Assembly: GCA_022661535.1 (NCBI GenBank) | Contig: JAKULF010000012.1 | Span: 806,001 to 870,000, forward strand | Direction of reading: 5' to 3' | DNA from: Eutypa lata | Taxonomy: Eukaryota; Ascomycota; Sordariomycetes; Xylariales; Diatrypaceae | DNA: 64,000 bases | Shown: positions 45,593-56,975 of the stretch, piece after piece | Numbering within the stretch: the stretch's first letter is position 1 | Layout of the letters: each line of letters starts with the position of its first letter | Translations under genes and position numbers: made by a program | The notes under the pieces: generated by a model | The model's input: the letters and a program-made list of their open reading frames with translations, nothing else | Told to the model about the DNA's origin: nothing | Databases searched by the model: none

Positions 45593-46623
45593 GGTGAGTG
45601 AGTATGTCTTGCTGTTAAGGTAAGGACTTGAGTTTTGCAGGAATTGATTATCAAGTGCTCTCTCTCCCTCTCTCTCTCCCCTTCTCTCTCGCGCTACCTA
45701 TCTTCGTCAGAATTGGGGACGAGAAGATGAGTTGTGCTACAAAGAAGAAGAAGAAGAAGAGCTCGAATGAGAAGAAGTCTTCTTGTGAGAGGAGTCGGGG
45801 TGGGAAGATGGATAGGAATGAGATTCTTGGGGTTTGTTTGCTTCCATCTCTTCTTGCTAGACTTTACCGTAGTTTCCTCACCTGATGATGCGCTTTCTAA
45901 AACAGAGCCTGGTATGTGGACGGTCTACTGTTGTTACCTGGAGTTGGTGAAGGAGCAAACACTTGGGGTAAAGGCTTCTCGTAGCGATAAGGTTCTGAAG
46001 GCTTGCCAAGTTACATTATACTCTCTCTTTCTTCCTCTTTCGCAGTTCACATTGGAAGGGAAGAGTGGGAGGTCCTTAGAATACCATGGTAGTTACCTAC
46101 TTAGCATGAGTAGTTACGGAAGGTGCAACACCAAATGATGTGCATGGTCTATTCAACCTACAGACACCCGGCAGCCCTGGGCTGCAATGTTTTACATCTA
46201 ATGTAAGCCAATAAACTCTTGATCGGGTAAGTGAGCTATAATGTTAGATATGTGATGGTTTAGGAGGCTAGGTATATATGTATAGAGGCGATATCAGACC
46301 TAGAAGCATCAACATGAGTATGTAAATGGGTATCATAGCACCGCTTGTTCCTTCACAGCAAGCTACGCGCAAAGAGGGAATGATAGCATTGCAACAGCAA
46401 CAACGCATAAAGGGGTATCGTATTCGGAGGGCCATATTCTATCAATCATGCCATCTAGGTATAAAAAGGAAATACAAAAGAGGGAGAAATTCTAGGGTTT
46501 GTTGACCAAGACGCCTGCCTGCCTGTCTATTTGTGTGTCCGTCTGTTGGGCTATCCATAACATCCCCAAAGCAGACCAAGCCTATTTCAGCTCAGCTCAG
46601 CCCATCATATCCAGTCAGTCTAT
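45593..46623. other. Gene-free interval upstream of the small membrane protein
   Basis: Contains its promoter and the 3' flank of the heme-oxygenase-like gene. It holds a TC-rich tract near 45,659-45,691 and AAG repeats near 45,743-45,760. Frames at 45,628-45,885 and 45,734-46,138 are low-complexity and not supported. Confidence 0.55.
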
Positions 46624-47736
46624 CTATCCAGCACCATTCCGCCGCACTCCCGCTCCCGCTCCCGCTTCCGCTTCTTCTTCTTCTTCTTCTTCTTCTTCTT
46701 CTCGTTCTTCGGCAGCGATCCTCTTCGCCAACAGAGCCAGGGCAGCCCTCCTCTCCTTCTCGACCACGACGCTGTCCCGGCTGCGGAGGCTCAGCATCCG
46801 GCCGGCCTGCGGGTCCGTGTCGCAGATGTCGTCGAGCTCCGACACCAAGCGCACCATGTAGGCGAAGATGCTGCGGGCCTCCTGGACGATATCGTCTCGC
46901 TCGTCCGTCGTCAACATGCCCTCCGACCCCGCGAGACGCTGCTTAAACGTCGTCTTGAGATCCTCGTCATTGCCACCACCGGCACTAACGTCATAATCAC
47001 CGGACGGGGCGGTGAAACTGAAGAAATTCAGCGGGCCGCCCACAGCCTTGGTGGTGGTGTTGGTGGTGGCCGACCTGGGTTTCATCCTCGGGGAGGCCAG
47101 ATGGGCCGAGGCCGGGATCCAGAAGTTGGCGTCGACCTTCTCGAGGGCCGCGCGGATAATGCGACCTCCGGAGAACAGCGCCATGTAGAGAACCCAGGCG
47201 TACGCCAGCAGGACGTGTGGCCGTTCTCCGACGACGTGTTGGATGTGTTGGATGAATTCGCCAAGCACGGGCGATTCCCCCGCGTCGTCTAGGTGCTCCG
47301 CGACCGTGTGGCTGGACCAACCCGTCAGGGATATGACGTCCTTCTGCAGCTCCTGCGAGCGGACGAGGCCGGGGAGGTATAGGTTGGTTAGGAGAGAGTT
47401 CACCCGGTCGTCTGTTGTGGGCGAATCAGATAAATTCCTGTTTTCGACATCGGTTGATTCTGGCTGCGATCCCTCCGGATCAGCACCTGCGTCGTCGGAG
47501 TTGGTCTCTTCTAGGTCTAGTATATTGCGCCAGAGAGATTCGAAGGTGATGTAAATAGGTGTGATGTGCAGCAACCCGGACACGTAATTCGAAGCATCCT
47601 GGGCGTGTGGAGGGAGAGCTATAGATAGCCTCGACATGATAAGCTTGTTAAGCTTTCCGTGTATGGAGCGAGTGGCCGTGTTGATTAATTGTGACAGGGG
47701 GCGGTCTGTCGTCTCTTCTGCCTTCGAAGGCATCAT
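46624..47736 (-). CDS. Heme-oxygenase-like protein (370 aa)
   Basis: Single exon. Matches the heme oxygenase fold along its length. The first helix, SQLINTATRSIHGKLNKLI, carries a candidate proximal heme ligand His 26. YITFESLWRNIL (about 62-73) fits helix 3. The distal-helix signature LAYAWVLYMALFSGGRIIRA (about 177-196) matches the YLGDLSGGQ region with its two glycines. The C-terminal part FKQRL...DDIVQEARSIFAYMVRLVSEL fits the last helices. Family members bind heme, and active ones cleave it to biliverdin, CO and iron; whether this one is active is not shown. An acidic/Ser linker (about 75-110) interrupts the fold. No C-terminal membrane anchor is visible. Instead the protein ends with a Glu run coded by a GAA/GAG microsatellite and an Ala/Gly tail. 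Fungal relatives are known but divergent. Confidence 0.85.
   Translation of the reverse strand: MMPSKAEETTDRPLSQLINTATRSIHGKLNKLIMSRLSIALPPHAQDASNYVSGLLHITPIYITFESLWRNILDLEETNSDDAGADPEGSQPESTDVENRNLSDSPTTDDRVNSLLTNLYLPGLVRSQELQKDVISLTGWSSHTVAEHLDDAGESPVLGEFIQHIQHVVGERPHVLLAYAWVLYMALFSGGRIIRAALEKVDANFWIPASAHLASPRMKPRSATTNTTTKAVGGPLNFFSFTAPSGDYDVSAGGGNDEDLKTTFKQRLAGSEGMLTTDERDDIVQEARSIFAYMVRLVSELDDICDTDPQAGRMLSLRSRDSVVVEKERRAALALLAKRIAAEEREEEEEEEEEEAEAGAGAGVRRNGAG
46670..46702. repeat. (TTC)n microsatellite coding the Glu run
   Basis: Near-pure TTC/TTCTTC tract on the plus strand, GAA on the coding strand, giving about ten consecutive Glu residues at the end of the heme-oxygenase-like protein. 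Length variation between strains would change only the tail. Confidence 0.85.
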
Positions 47737-49068
47737 GGTACGTAGGAAGGTGATGTGATGTGATGTGATGTGATGTAGGTTACTAATAGGGTGGAAAACC
47801 AGAACTAGCCAATATGAAACGAACGACTTAGGTATAAAAAAAGGTAGTCAAAGCCGAAAGAGAGGGTTGATTCTACTAATCTAGGAAGGTATTGTTAAAG
47901 AACGGCGAGGTAGGTAATTCATCTTCTGTTCATAGAACTGCGAGTTGCCGAAGTATAGCTTGTTTGAAAGTACAGTTCGCGGACAAGCACACAGCTACAC
48001 CCCCGAGACAAAACAAGAAAGAGCGAAGCCTCGAAGGCTAACTTGTCTGTCTGCGTTCTGACTGCTTGTCTTATAGCCTCGACTGGACTTAGGTAGTTGG
48101 AAGCAACTACCTCGCCTTAAACAACCAGATCGATGACCGAGGCTGGTTTCAGGTGGGATTATATTAGCAAGAAGGTAACACACAGAGGAGACCGCGAGCA
48201 AACTCAGTAATCAATATGAACAGTCTATGTAGTTCACCCTCGAAGGAGACAGACACGTACTAGGTTGAAAGAGAGGCGGAGGACCTATACAATCATATAG
48301 ATCCCCTTGTAAGAAAATAAGAGAATACATTGGTCTCTGGAACATCTTTTAAGTTGAACTACCTACTGTACCTACATAAGCATTTAAGACTACAATACAT
48401 ACCTATAGCGAGTTCGACCCGGTACCTTGGCACCCATGGTCGTCGATTGACGTCAAGATCATAGACTAGTGCCATCTGGCAAGCTGCATATACTAGATGT
48501 GACTCGCGATCTTAAGTTGTTGCCTCATGTTAATTGGGTGATTTCTACTGATTAGTACGATTAGCCTATATAAGTAGGGCTGGTAGGTACTTATGCACCT
48601 AGGACCTAGGCTTATTATTGAAGATTCTAGAACCTGTTAAAGAACCGTTGTATAGTTAAGTGGACCTCCCAATCCGATTTCTGTCGTCATTGCGGGTAGA
48701 TTATTCTATATTTACATATGTACATGAAACGAATACTTACTTACCTAATCATGACTTACATACCTAGGGCTGTTATATTCTAGCATTGAACGTCAGGCAG
48801 GACTATTCGTAGAGGTAGAGGTAGAAGGGTAGGTAGAACATATCCTAAAACAATTCATTTTCGCAGGCTCTATCTAAACCGTACATAATTCCGTGACCCA
48901 AACCAAAGTAGCTAGTCAGCTAGCCCCCTATATACACAAACACACAGCAGTGACCCGACCTTTCTCTCTCTCTATATACACCCATTTCCCGTAGTTTATG
49001 TAGGCAAGTAGGCAAAGAACAAAACTGTCTAAATGTAGATCGCTCGCAACTCTTTCTCTCTGTCTCTC
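47737..49068. other. Gene-free interval
   Basis: Upstream region of the heme-oxygenase-like gene and 3' flank of the SLC35F5-like gene. The only frame (47,995-48,201, minus) lacks support. Carries TAGGTA-type motifs and the (TGATG)5 repeat. Confidence 0.55.
47751..47775. repeat. (TGATG)5 microsatellite
   Basis: Five TGATG units starting 14 bp upstream of the heme-oxygenase-like start codon, so in its 5' leader or core promoter. On the transcribed (minus) sense it reads CATCA repeats and adds no in-frame ATG. Confidence 0.9.
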
Positions 49069-50802
49069 TCAAGGTTCAGCTGGCGCTGCTCCTCTCTCGC
49101 TCAGCTCTAGATTCGTCTTGGGGCCGTCTTCGTCCTCCTGGCTCTCGTGGTTGATGAAGACGAAGGAGAGCAGCACGATGAAGGCGCCGATCCAGTAGAC
49201 GAAGCTCGAGTACTGCTCGTACTGGATCATCTCGCCGATCAGCGAGAGCGGGATCGTCAGCGACAGACCGACCGTCACGACTAGCGGCGTCGTCAGTAGC
49301 ATGGCGTACGCCCACGACATGTCGGAGACAAAGGATGATATTGAGTTCAGCTGCGGGGGTTTGCCTATTAGTTGAAATCTGCTAGGGGCACGGGATATAA
49401 GAGTAGAGCAGAGGAGTCCATACCATGATAATTCCCCACACCTTCCCCGTGGGCGGCATCTCGAACTGGACAAAGTTATGTTCGTTAGTACTTAATCATC
49501 CGCAGTCATCACACCACTGCCGCCACCACCTCCAGAAGTTTTCGAGTGACAAAAAATCAAAACTCACAGGCTCGATCCCCGTCCAATGCAGGACGAAGAA
49601 CAGGGGCCACAGCAGGGCAATGTTGAAGAGGCCGACGAGGCCGAAGAACAGGGGCATGTTGACGCGGTCCTCGTTGCCGACGCGCTGCTTCATGACGACG
49701 ATGTAGAGGCCGTAGACGACGGCGCTGACGAGGGCCATGGCGTCGCCGACGGCGATCTGCCGCTGGCTCTTGTGAGGGAAGTTGCCGCGGTCGTCGTCGT
49801 TGTCGGTGCCCGACAGGTCGACCATGGAGATGAGGACGATGCCCGAGAGCGAGGCCAGCACGCCGACCAGCTTGCGCACCGAGAACCGCTCGATCTGCAT
49901 CACGGCGCAGAAGACCAGCGTCCACACGCTGCTCGTCGACGTCAGGATCGTCACGCTCCCCACGCTCGTGTACTCCAGGCACGCCGACGCGAAGTAGTTG
50001 GCGAAGAACCACAGCATGCAGAACTCGAGGCTCAGCCACGCCGTCGCCTGCAGGTCCAGCCTGCCCTCATTGCCGTCCTCTTCAGAGGAGCTGTTGCTGG
50101 CCATCCTCGGCCCCCGTGCTTGAGATAGGTCCTCATCGTCGTCGTCGTCGTCGTTTGCCAGTAGCCGCTCCGCGTCCCGCTCCTCGTCCTCCGTCTTGAC
50201 CCTTCCCGACGACCCGGTCCGCCGCCGCGCGTGCCACGCCTGCAGCGCGAGGTTCCTCGCGTTCGAGAACCCGCCGTTCTCCAGGATATGCTTGATGGTG
50301 ATCGGGATCATCGAGACGGCGAATATGGAGGTGTTGACGTACACGACGAAGAAGGGCTTGTCGTAGGTGTGGTCGGAGAATATGTACTAGATAGCATGAA
50401 ATTCCACGCTCGTGTCAGCGCTCGTTTGTTCTCCTTCTTCACTGTGACCTAACCATGCATTGCCCACACCAGTAATGATCATTATCGGACTACCACTGGT
50501 AGCTGGGACCGTAAGCCAGGTGTAAAACTCACACTAGCAAGAAAGTTAGACAACGTCCAGAGAAACACCGTCAGCAGCAAGAGGCTGATCCCCAGTGTCC
50601 TTCTCGCGAGCCCCCAAGCCCCTAGTTTCCGCTTCGAGCCGGACCCAGAGCCGGAACCGGAGCCTGATATCGTGCTTTTCCTAGGTGTGAACGGAATCGA
50701 CAGGTCCCCAGAGGGTGCGACAGGTTCGGAGAGCCTCCGTCTCGGCGCATCGGATGATCGGAGAGCCTCAGGAGGCGGTATTGACGGCTTCGGCGCAGCC
50801 AT
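49069..50802 (-). CDS. SLC35F5/YML018C-type drug/metabolite-superfamily transporter, four exons (470 aa)
   Basis: Model: 50802-50533, 50386-49568, 49465-49424, 49350-49069 (1,413 nt; introns of 146, 102 and 73 bp, all phase 0). A disordered N-terminus with a Gly/Ser run precedes helix 1 (about 70-91, LGISLLLLTVFLWTLSNFLA). YIFSDHTYDKPFFVVYVNTS is the conserved YML018C/SLC35F5 segment at helix 2. An acidic cytosolic loop with an Asp run follows. The second part has LEFCMLWFFANYFASACLEY, TILTSTSSVWTLVF, GDAMALVSAVVYGLYIVVMK, and the last helices in exon 4 (SWAYAMLLTTPLVVTVGLSL; SFVYWIGAFIVLLSFVF). About ten helices in total, two EamA-like halves. The yeast relative YML018C sits in the vacuolar membrane; the substrate is unknown. 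The 42-nt exon codes FEMPPTGKVWGIIM, which is needed for frame and for the family motif. Confidence 0.92.
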
Positions 50803-51650
50803 ATTGCTGTAATGATGGGATCGCAGCCAACTACTAAGTATGTAGTCGGACCTAACGACGGGATCTCGGGGGGTCCGTCGATGGTCAGTCAGTTGTGTCT
50901 TGCGCCGGCGGGCTTCATTTAACTATGGGACTACGTCACGCGAGCGAGCGAGCGAGCGAACGAACGGATTGATTGATTGACTGTAAGTGAACGAGTGTGA
51001 TATGTATGATTACTGGTTCTAGTAATACGAAATCGCTAAATAAGACTGTGAAATACGAGATATAACGAAAGGATTGGCTAGAAGAAGTGACAAATAAACG
51101 CGAAACGTGCTGGTACTGGGAAGTTTGACTCTGTAGACATTCTATTCTTCCAGCGTTCGGTCGGCATAGGCGGAGGTTCTAAAAACAGCAGGCAGTTGGG
51201 GGGTCATTTGGGGGCTTGGCGGTAATAGTAACGGCCCACACTACAAAGTGAAGGAAGGTTAAGCCACATACACACGTACATACTTCGTACCTCTCTGCAT
51301 TATACGCACATATAGACACGTATGTAGTTAGATAGAGTTTTTGAACCCTTTCTATATATGTAGGTACAGTATGTTTATTCCCATAGATACTGACACAACC
51401 AACTGACCCGACCTTTCTCGATATCAATATTGATAGGACCTTAAAACAACTACGTTATCGAATTCTCAGCGTAGGCACGAACCAGACATGAAGTACAACT
51501 ATCATAAGAATCCCGCCGAATATCTAATTATACGCCAGTGAAAATATCAAGCTACACAATGGGCGGCATGCCGCTATGGCAAGACCTATAAACCGCCTCG
51601 TGTATCCTTATATCATAATACCACATCGGACCAGAGTTACCGTTCTTATA
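50803..51650. other. Gene-free interval between two same-strand genes
   Basis: Upstream of the transporter gene and downstream of Ypt7. No gene seen; a (CGAG)n repeat is listed separately. Confidence 0.65.
50941..50964. repeat. (CGAG)4(CGAA)2 microsatellite
   Basis: Tandem tetranucleotides about 140 bp upstream of the transporter start codon, in its presumptive promoter or leader. Confidence 0.9.
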
Positions 51651-52711
51651 CTAACAAGCACAGCCATCCCGATCGTTCTCGATGTGGATGTTGATAGGGT
51701 CCTGGAAATCCCCGCTGTACTCTTCTGATTCCTCTTGGGCTAACGCATTTCGTGCAATAACTGTTGGGAAGACGTTAACCTCCTTCATATCATGAAGAAA
51801 GGGGGGTAGGAAGGATGAGGAATAAGGGTTTGGATAGGGCAGTATATACCTTCAAAGGCCTGCTCAACATTGATGGCTTCCTTGGCACTAGTCTCAAAGT
51901 AGGGAATATCACCCTTAGACTGGCAGAAGGTGGCGGCTCTCTTACTCGAAATCTACCCGCTGTTAGTAGCTTTCTTTCTAGTGTCCATCTTGTTTATGGA
52001 GACATACAGCACGCTTGTTCTCTTCGAGATCGATTTTGTTGCCTAGAACGACCTATTCGTATATATCAGCACAGGCTATATTCCGCTATACATCGGGTCC
52101 CTTACGAAGGGGAAGTTTTCGGGGTCCCGAGGTGACGCCTGAATCAAGAACTCATCCCGCCAGCTGTCCAGAGCATCGAAGCTCTTCGCGTTGTTCACAT
52201 CAAATACTAGCACACAGCAGTCGGCTCCTCTGTAGAATGCGACACCTAAGGACTGGAAGCGCTCTTGACCGGCCGTATCCCAGAGCTGTTTTCATGTTAG
52301 ACACGCTGGCCCGACCGGTTACGCTGGTTTGCAAGGGCCTTCCATACCTGCATAGTGACTTGACGGTCATCGACGAGAACCTCCCGAGTTAAGAAATCAG
52401 CGCCGATGGTGGCTTTGTAACTGGCACTGAACTTCTTGTTGACCTGTAGGTGCATTGATGGTCAGAATCCAAGTCTTTTCGTAGATGCGCTCAGCAAGGC
52501 GGTCGGGGCTGATGGGAGGATGAAATGGATGTTGGTTGGTTTTTTGACTTAATGACGTACATATTGGTTCATCAAACTCGTCTTTCCGACACCACTGTCT
52601 CCGAGGATGATAACCTAACAAAGTCAAATGTTAGACATGAACAGCTTCGTCTCGAGGTATATGATCGTAACAACTATATACCTTCAGGAGGATCTTCTTT
52701 CTGGAGGACAT
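51651..52711 (-). CDS. ypt7: Rab7-family GTPase Ypt7, seven exons (205 aa)
   Basis: Model: 52711-52682, 52614-52561, 52443-52348, 52285-52106, 52052-52008, 51952-51850, 51760-51651 (618 nt). Ypt7 controls late endosome, autophagosome and vacuole fusion through HOPS. Visible motifs: P-loop GDSGVGKT (15-22), switch [10 protein letters not shown] with Thr 40, DTAGQ (63-67), NKID (125-128), TSAK (156-159), and the C-terminal CAC for double geranylgeranylation. [15 protein letters not shown] and [20 protein letters not shown] are Rab7-specific. Length equals the usual fungal Ypt7. The donor of exon 5 (GCT|GTATGT) was chosen over an upstream GT because it gives the correct length and frame. The start codon lies only about 375 bp from the AT-rich RIP block. 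Confidence 0.97.
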
Positions 52712-53086
52712 GGTCAAGGTTATAAAACTGGCAGCTAGTGTTCTTTGTGATAAACCAGTTGATAATCAAAGTAGGGTTGAATTCTGCGTATGTTCGGTTT
52801 CAACAGTTAAATTGCGATGTTTCTGGTGTGTGTGTTCAGTGGTCAGGAAGTATTTGAAACGTCCAGGTCGGTCGATCGTCTTTGTTGATTTGTTGATGGT
52901 AGCAGTGGAAGCTGCTTGGATAAGATGGGGAACCTTTAGATAAGGAAGGCCTGGGCGACGGCACGAGACAGGTTCCGTCATCCACCCCATTTGAGAGGAG
53001 CCACCCTAGCCGCGCTATAATTTCCTGGGCTATATTTCTATAGCAGTTGCCACCGAGTATATGACCCACTTGATTGCCACTACCCT
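52712..53086. promoter_or_regulatory. Ypt7 upstream region, ending at the AT-rich boundary
   Basis: Normal base composition right up to about 53,086, so the whole promoter and 5' leader of ypt7 must fit in about 375 bp or extend into mutated DNA. It includes TTTGTTGATTTGTTGA-type repeats and GTGTGT near 52,830. No specific element recognised. Confidence 0.6.
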
Positions 53087-56000
53087 TGTAAAATATAAAT
53101 TCCTTTAATTTAACTAGTGATTTTAACCTTTTTTATAGTTTTCTTAATTAAATTATAACTTTTATATATTTATAATATATTATAATTTATAATTATAATT
53201 TATATAATTATATAATATTAATTTATATTTTTATTAATTTTTTTTTATATTTATTATTATTATATAAAATAATATAACTTTTATTTTTTTTAAAAAATAA
53301 CTTTAATAACGAATTTAATTATAATTTAATTAAAAAGTTAATAATTTATATAAATCGTTTTATATTTATATATAAATATTTATTTATTAAACGTAATAAT
53401 ATTAATTATAATTTTAAAAATAATTATATATAATATTATTTATATTATAATTATAAAAGTTATTTATATTTTAAAAGCGAAAATATATAACGTTTAACGA
53501 TTTATAACGTTAATTTTTTTTTTATTATTAAATATAATAAATTTAATAATTATAAATAAATATTAATATATTATAATATTTTAAAAATAAAATATAATTA
53601 TAAAACTTTTAATAATATTATAAATTATTTAAAAATTTATATTTTTATAATTAAAAAAAAATTATAATTAAAAATATAATATTAAATTATATTTCGTTAT
53701 ATAAAATATATTTAACTTTTAAACGTAATTTTTTTAATTAAAACTTAATATATAAAAATATAAATAATTTTATAATTATATAAATTTTTATTAAATATTT
53801 TTAAAATTATTAATTATTTTATTAAATTAAATACGATAATAATAATTTAAATTATATTATCGATATTATTTAAATTTATTTTTAATTTATAAAAATAAAA
53901 TTTTTTTTTTAAATTTTTTAATTTTAATAATATTTATAAAATTAATTATTTAATATAAATTAATACTTTTTAAAAAAGATTTTATAAAAGCTTTATTTTT
54001 TCTTTTATATATTAATATAACGAAAAGTAATTATTAATTTTATATATTAAATTTTTCGTTATTTTTATAATTTAAAATATAATAATATAAGCTTTATTAT
54101 AATTTTAATTATATTAATTAATAATAATTTTTAAAAATTTACGAATTTAATTTTATTTACGCTTTTATATAAATCTTTTTTTTAAATTTTTTATATTTTA
54201 AATAATTTTTTATTTATTTTTTTTTAAAAATAATATTTAAAAAAATTTTATTTTATTTTTTATATTATTTATTATTTAAAATTATAATTAAAAAAAAAAC
54301 ATTTATTAAAATTTTAATTATTTTTAATATTATTAAACTTTTAATTAATATTTTTATAATTAAAATTTTTCGTTTTTTATTATTAAAAACTTTTAAAAAA
54401 TTATAAAAATAAATTTTTTTTTTTTTCGTTATTATTTTATTTTTTTATTTAAAAGTATTATATTAAATTATTATATTATATATTATTAAAACTTTTATAT
54501 AAAATTAATAATTAATTATAAAAGTATTAATATTAATAACGATTAAATAAAACTTTATTATTAAGTTTAAACTTTTATTATTAAAAATTTATTTATATTT
54601 TAAATTTTTAAGTTAAATTTTAACATTATAATACGCTTTAACTTTTTTATTAATATATTCGATAACGAAAAACGTAATCGATATTTTATTTAAATCTTTA
54701 AAACTTAATAAATTAATTAAGCTTAAAGTATTAATTTTAAATTTTATTTTAAAAATTAATTTATAAACGCGTTTTAAATTCGTATATAAACTTTAATAAT
54801 AAATTTATATTTATTATTTTTAAACTTTAATTTATACGTAAATTTTTAATTTTTAATATTTCGTTTTATTATATCTTTTATTAAAGATTTAAATTAAGCT
54901 TTTATAATTTTTATAATATTTATTAATTATACTTTTTAATTTATTTAAAAACGATTTTACGTTTTTTTTAACTTTTTTTTTTATATTTTTTTAATTTATT
55001 AATATCGTTTAAAATTTTTTTTTATAAATTATTACTTTTTAAATATTTATTATAAAATATCTTTATTATAAACTTATTTTTTTTTTATTACGATAAATTA
55101 TTTATTATTATTAAAAAATTAAATTTTAATTTAAACTTTTTAATAACTTTTTTATTTAATTACTTTTTTTATAAAGTTTTATATTAATTTTTAAAAAGTT
55201 TTTTTTTTAAAAAAAAATTATTATTAAAATTTATTAAAAAAATTACTTTAATAAAACGTTAATATTAATCTTTAATTAATAAATTTATTAATAATAAATT
55301 TACTTTTATTTTGCGTTTTAACGTTTAAAACTTTTTTAACTTTTTTATTAAATTTTATAAACTTATTCGTTATTTTTTTTTTATTTTTTTTTTAACGTTA
55401 ACGAAATTATTTATTTAAAAACTTTTATAAAATAACTACGTATTTTTATTTAAAATCTTAAGCTTTAAATAATTCGTTTTAATCGATTTATTAATTAATT
55501 TTAAACATTTTAAAAACTTTTTTTATTAATATTTTTATTTTAAATCTTTCGTTTAAAAAACGTTTTTTTATTTATTAAACGTATTTTAAAATTTATTAAA
55601 AAAAAAGATTTAAATAATTTTATAAATAAATTATATAATTAATATAAATTTTTTTTTTAAATCGTTATTTATAAACTTTATTATTAACGTTTTAATTATC
55701 TTTTAATAACGAATTTTTTAAATTTATATTTAAAAATAATTTTTTACTTTAACTTTTTTTTCATTAATTATTTAAATTATTACTTTTAAAAATTTCTTTT
55801 TTAAAAGTTAATAATAACGTTAATATAACATCTTCTTTTAACTTAAACTTAATATATCGAATAACGAAAATAAACGTTGTTTTTTTAATAACTTTTATTT
55901 AAAAATTAATTAAAAACTTTATTTGCGATTTTATAAATAATTAAAATAATAAAAAATTTATTTATAATTAAAAGATTTAAAATATCGAATATTTTCATTT

Positions 56001-56849
56001 AAATTTAAATTTAAGTTATAACGTTAAAAACTTTATAATTATTAAAGCGAATATTTATTAACGCGATATTTTTTTATTTAAAAAAATAATTTAAAAAGTT
56101 ATTAAAAATTCTTTTAAAAAAAAAATTATTTTAAATAATTTCTTTTAACTTTTTCGTAATAATGCTTAATTATAATATATAAGTTAAGTCGATTTTATTA
56201 TTAAATAAATTATATATATTAATTTTAATTTAACTTTATTTAAAATCGTTAAAAAATTTCGATTAAATATAATTAATATTTTAAAATATCTTTTTAATTA
56301 AAACTTTTAATTTATAAAAAAATTTTATTAAAAAAATCTTTTTATTTAATTTTAATTTATAAATATTATTTAAGTTTATAAAGTTATAAGTTTTAATTTA
56401 TTTATTTAATATATATTTTAAATTTAAAATTTATTTTATTTTAATTTTCGTATTTTAATCGTTAAATTAAACGTAAATTTAAAATTTAATAAATTTCTTT
56501 AATATTTTAAAAAAAAAGTTTATATTTATTATAAAACGATTTTTAACGCTTTAAATTTTTATATTAATTTTTTTTTATTTAAATTTATAAATTTTAATTA
56601 AATATTTATTATAAAAATAAACTTTATTAATATTTAAAAATAAAAACTTTTAATAATTACTTTTATTAATTTTATTAATTAAGCTTTTATTAATAAATAA
56701 ATTATAAATTTTAAAGTTTTAAAATAAATAATTTACTTTTATTAAACTTATATTAATTAAATTAAAAGGTTTTTTATTTAATTTATTAACTTTAACGATT
56801 TTCGTAATAAAACTTATCGTATTAATTTTATTTATAATTATAAAAGTTA

Positions 56850-56975
56850 TTAAAGTTTTTATTAAAAATATAACCGTCGTTTTTAATGTTTATTTATTAA
56901 TAATAATCGTAATAATCGTTATTAAAAATATTAACGTAATCGTAATAAACGTAAATATAAATTTTAATTTTATTT
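56850..56975 (+). pseudogene. Possible Arg-rich Gag-like remnant
   Basis: A short stretch with several CGT-AAT-AAT-CGT units reads as Arg-Asn-Asn-Arg repeats on the plus strand. If RIP turned GGT codons into AAT, this would be an RGG-type nucleic-acid-binding tail such as some Gag proteins carry. It lies upstream of and in the same direction as the reverse transcriptase remnant. Weak support; it could also be unrelated. Confidence 0.25.

Noticed and set aside
48405..48430. GAGTTCGACCC resembling a tRNA T-arm
   Set aside because: The five-base T stem does not pair and no other arms can be formed.
49557..50128. Frames of 160-180 codons on both strands across the transporter gene
   Set aside because: Shadows of exon 2, rich in Arg/His/Asp with no motif.
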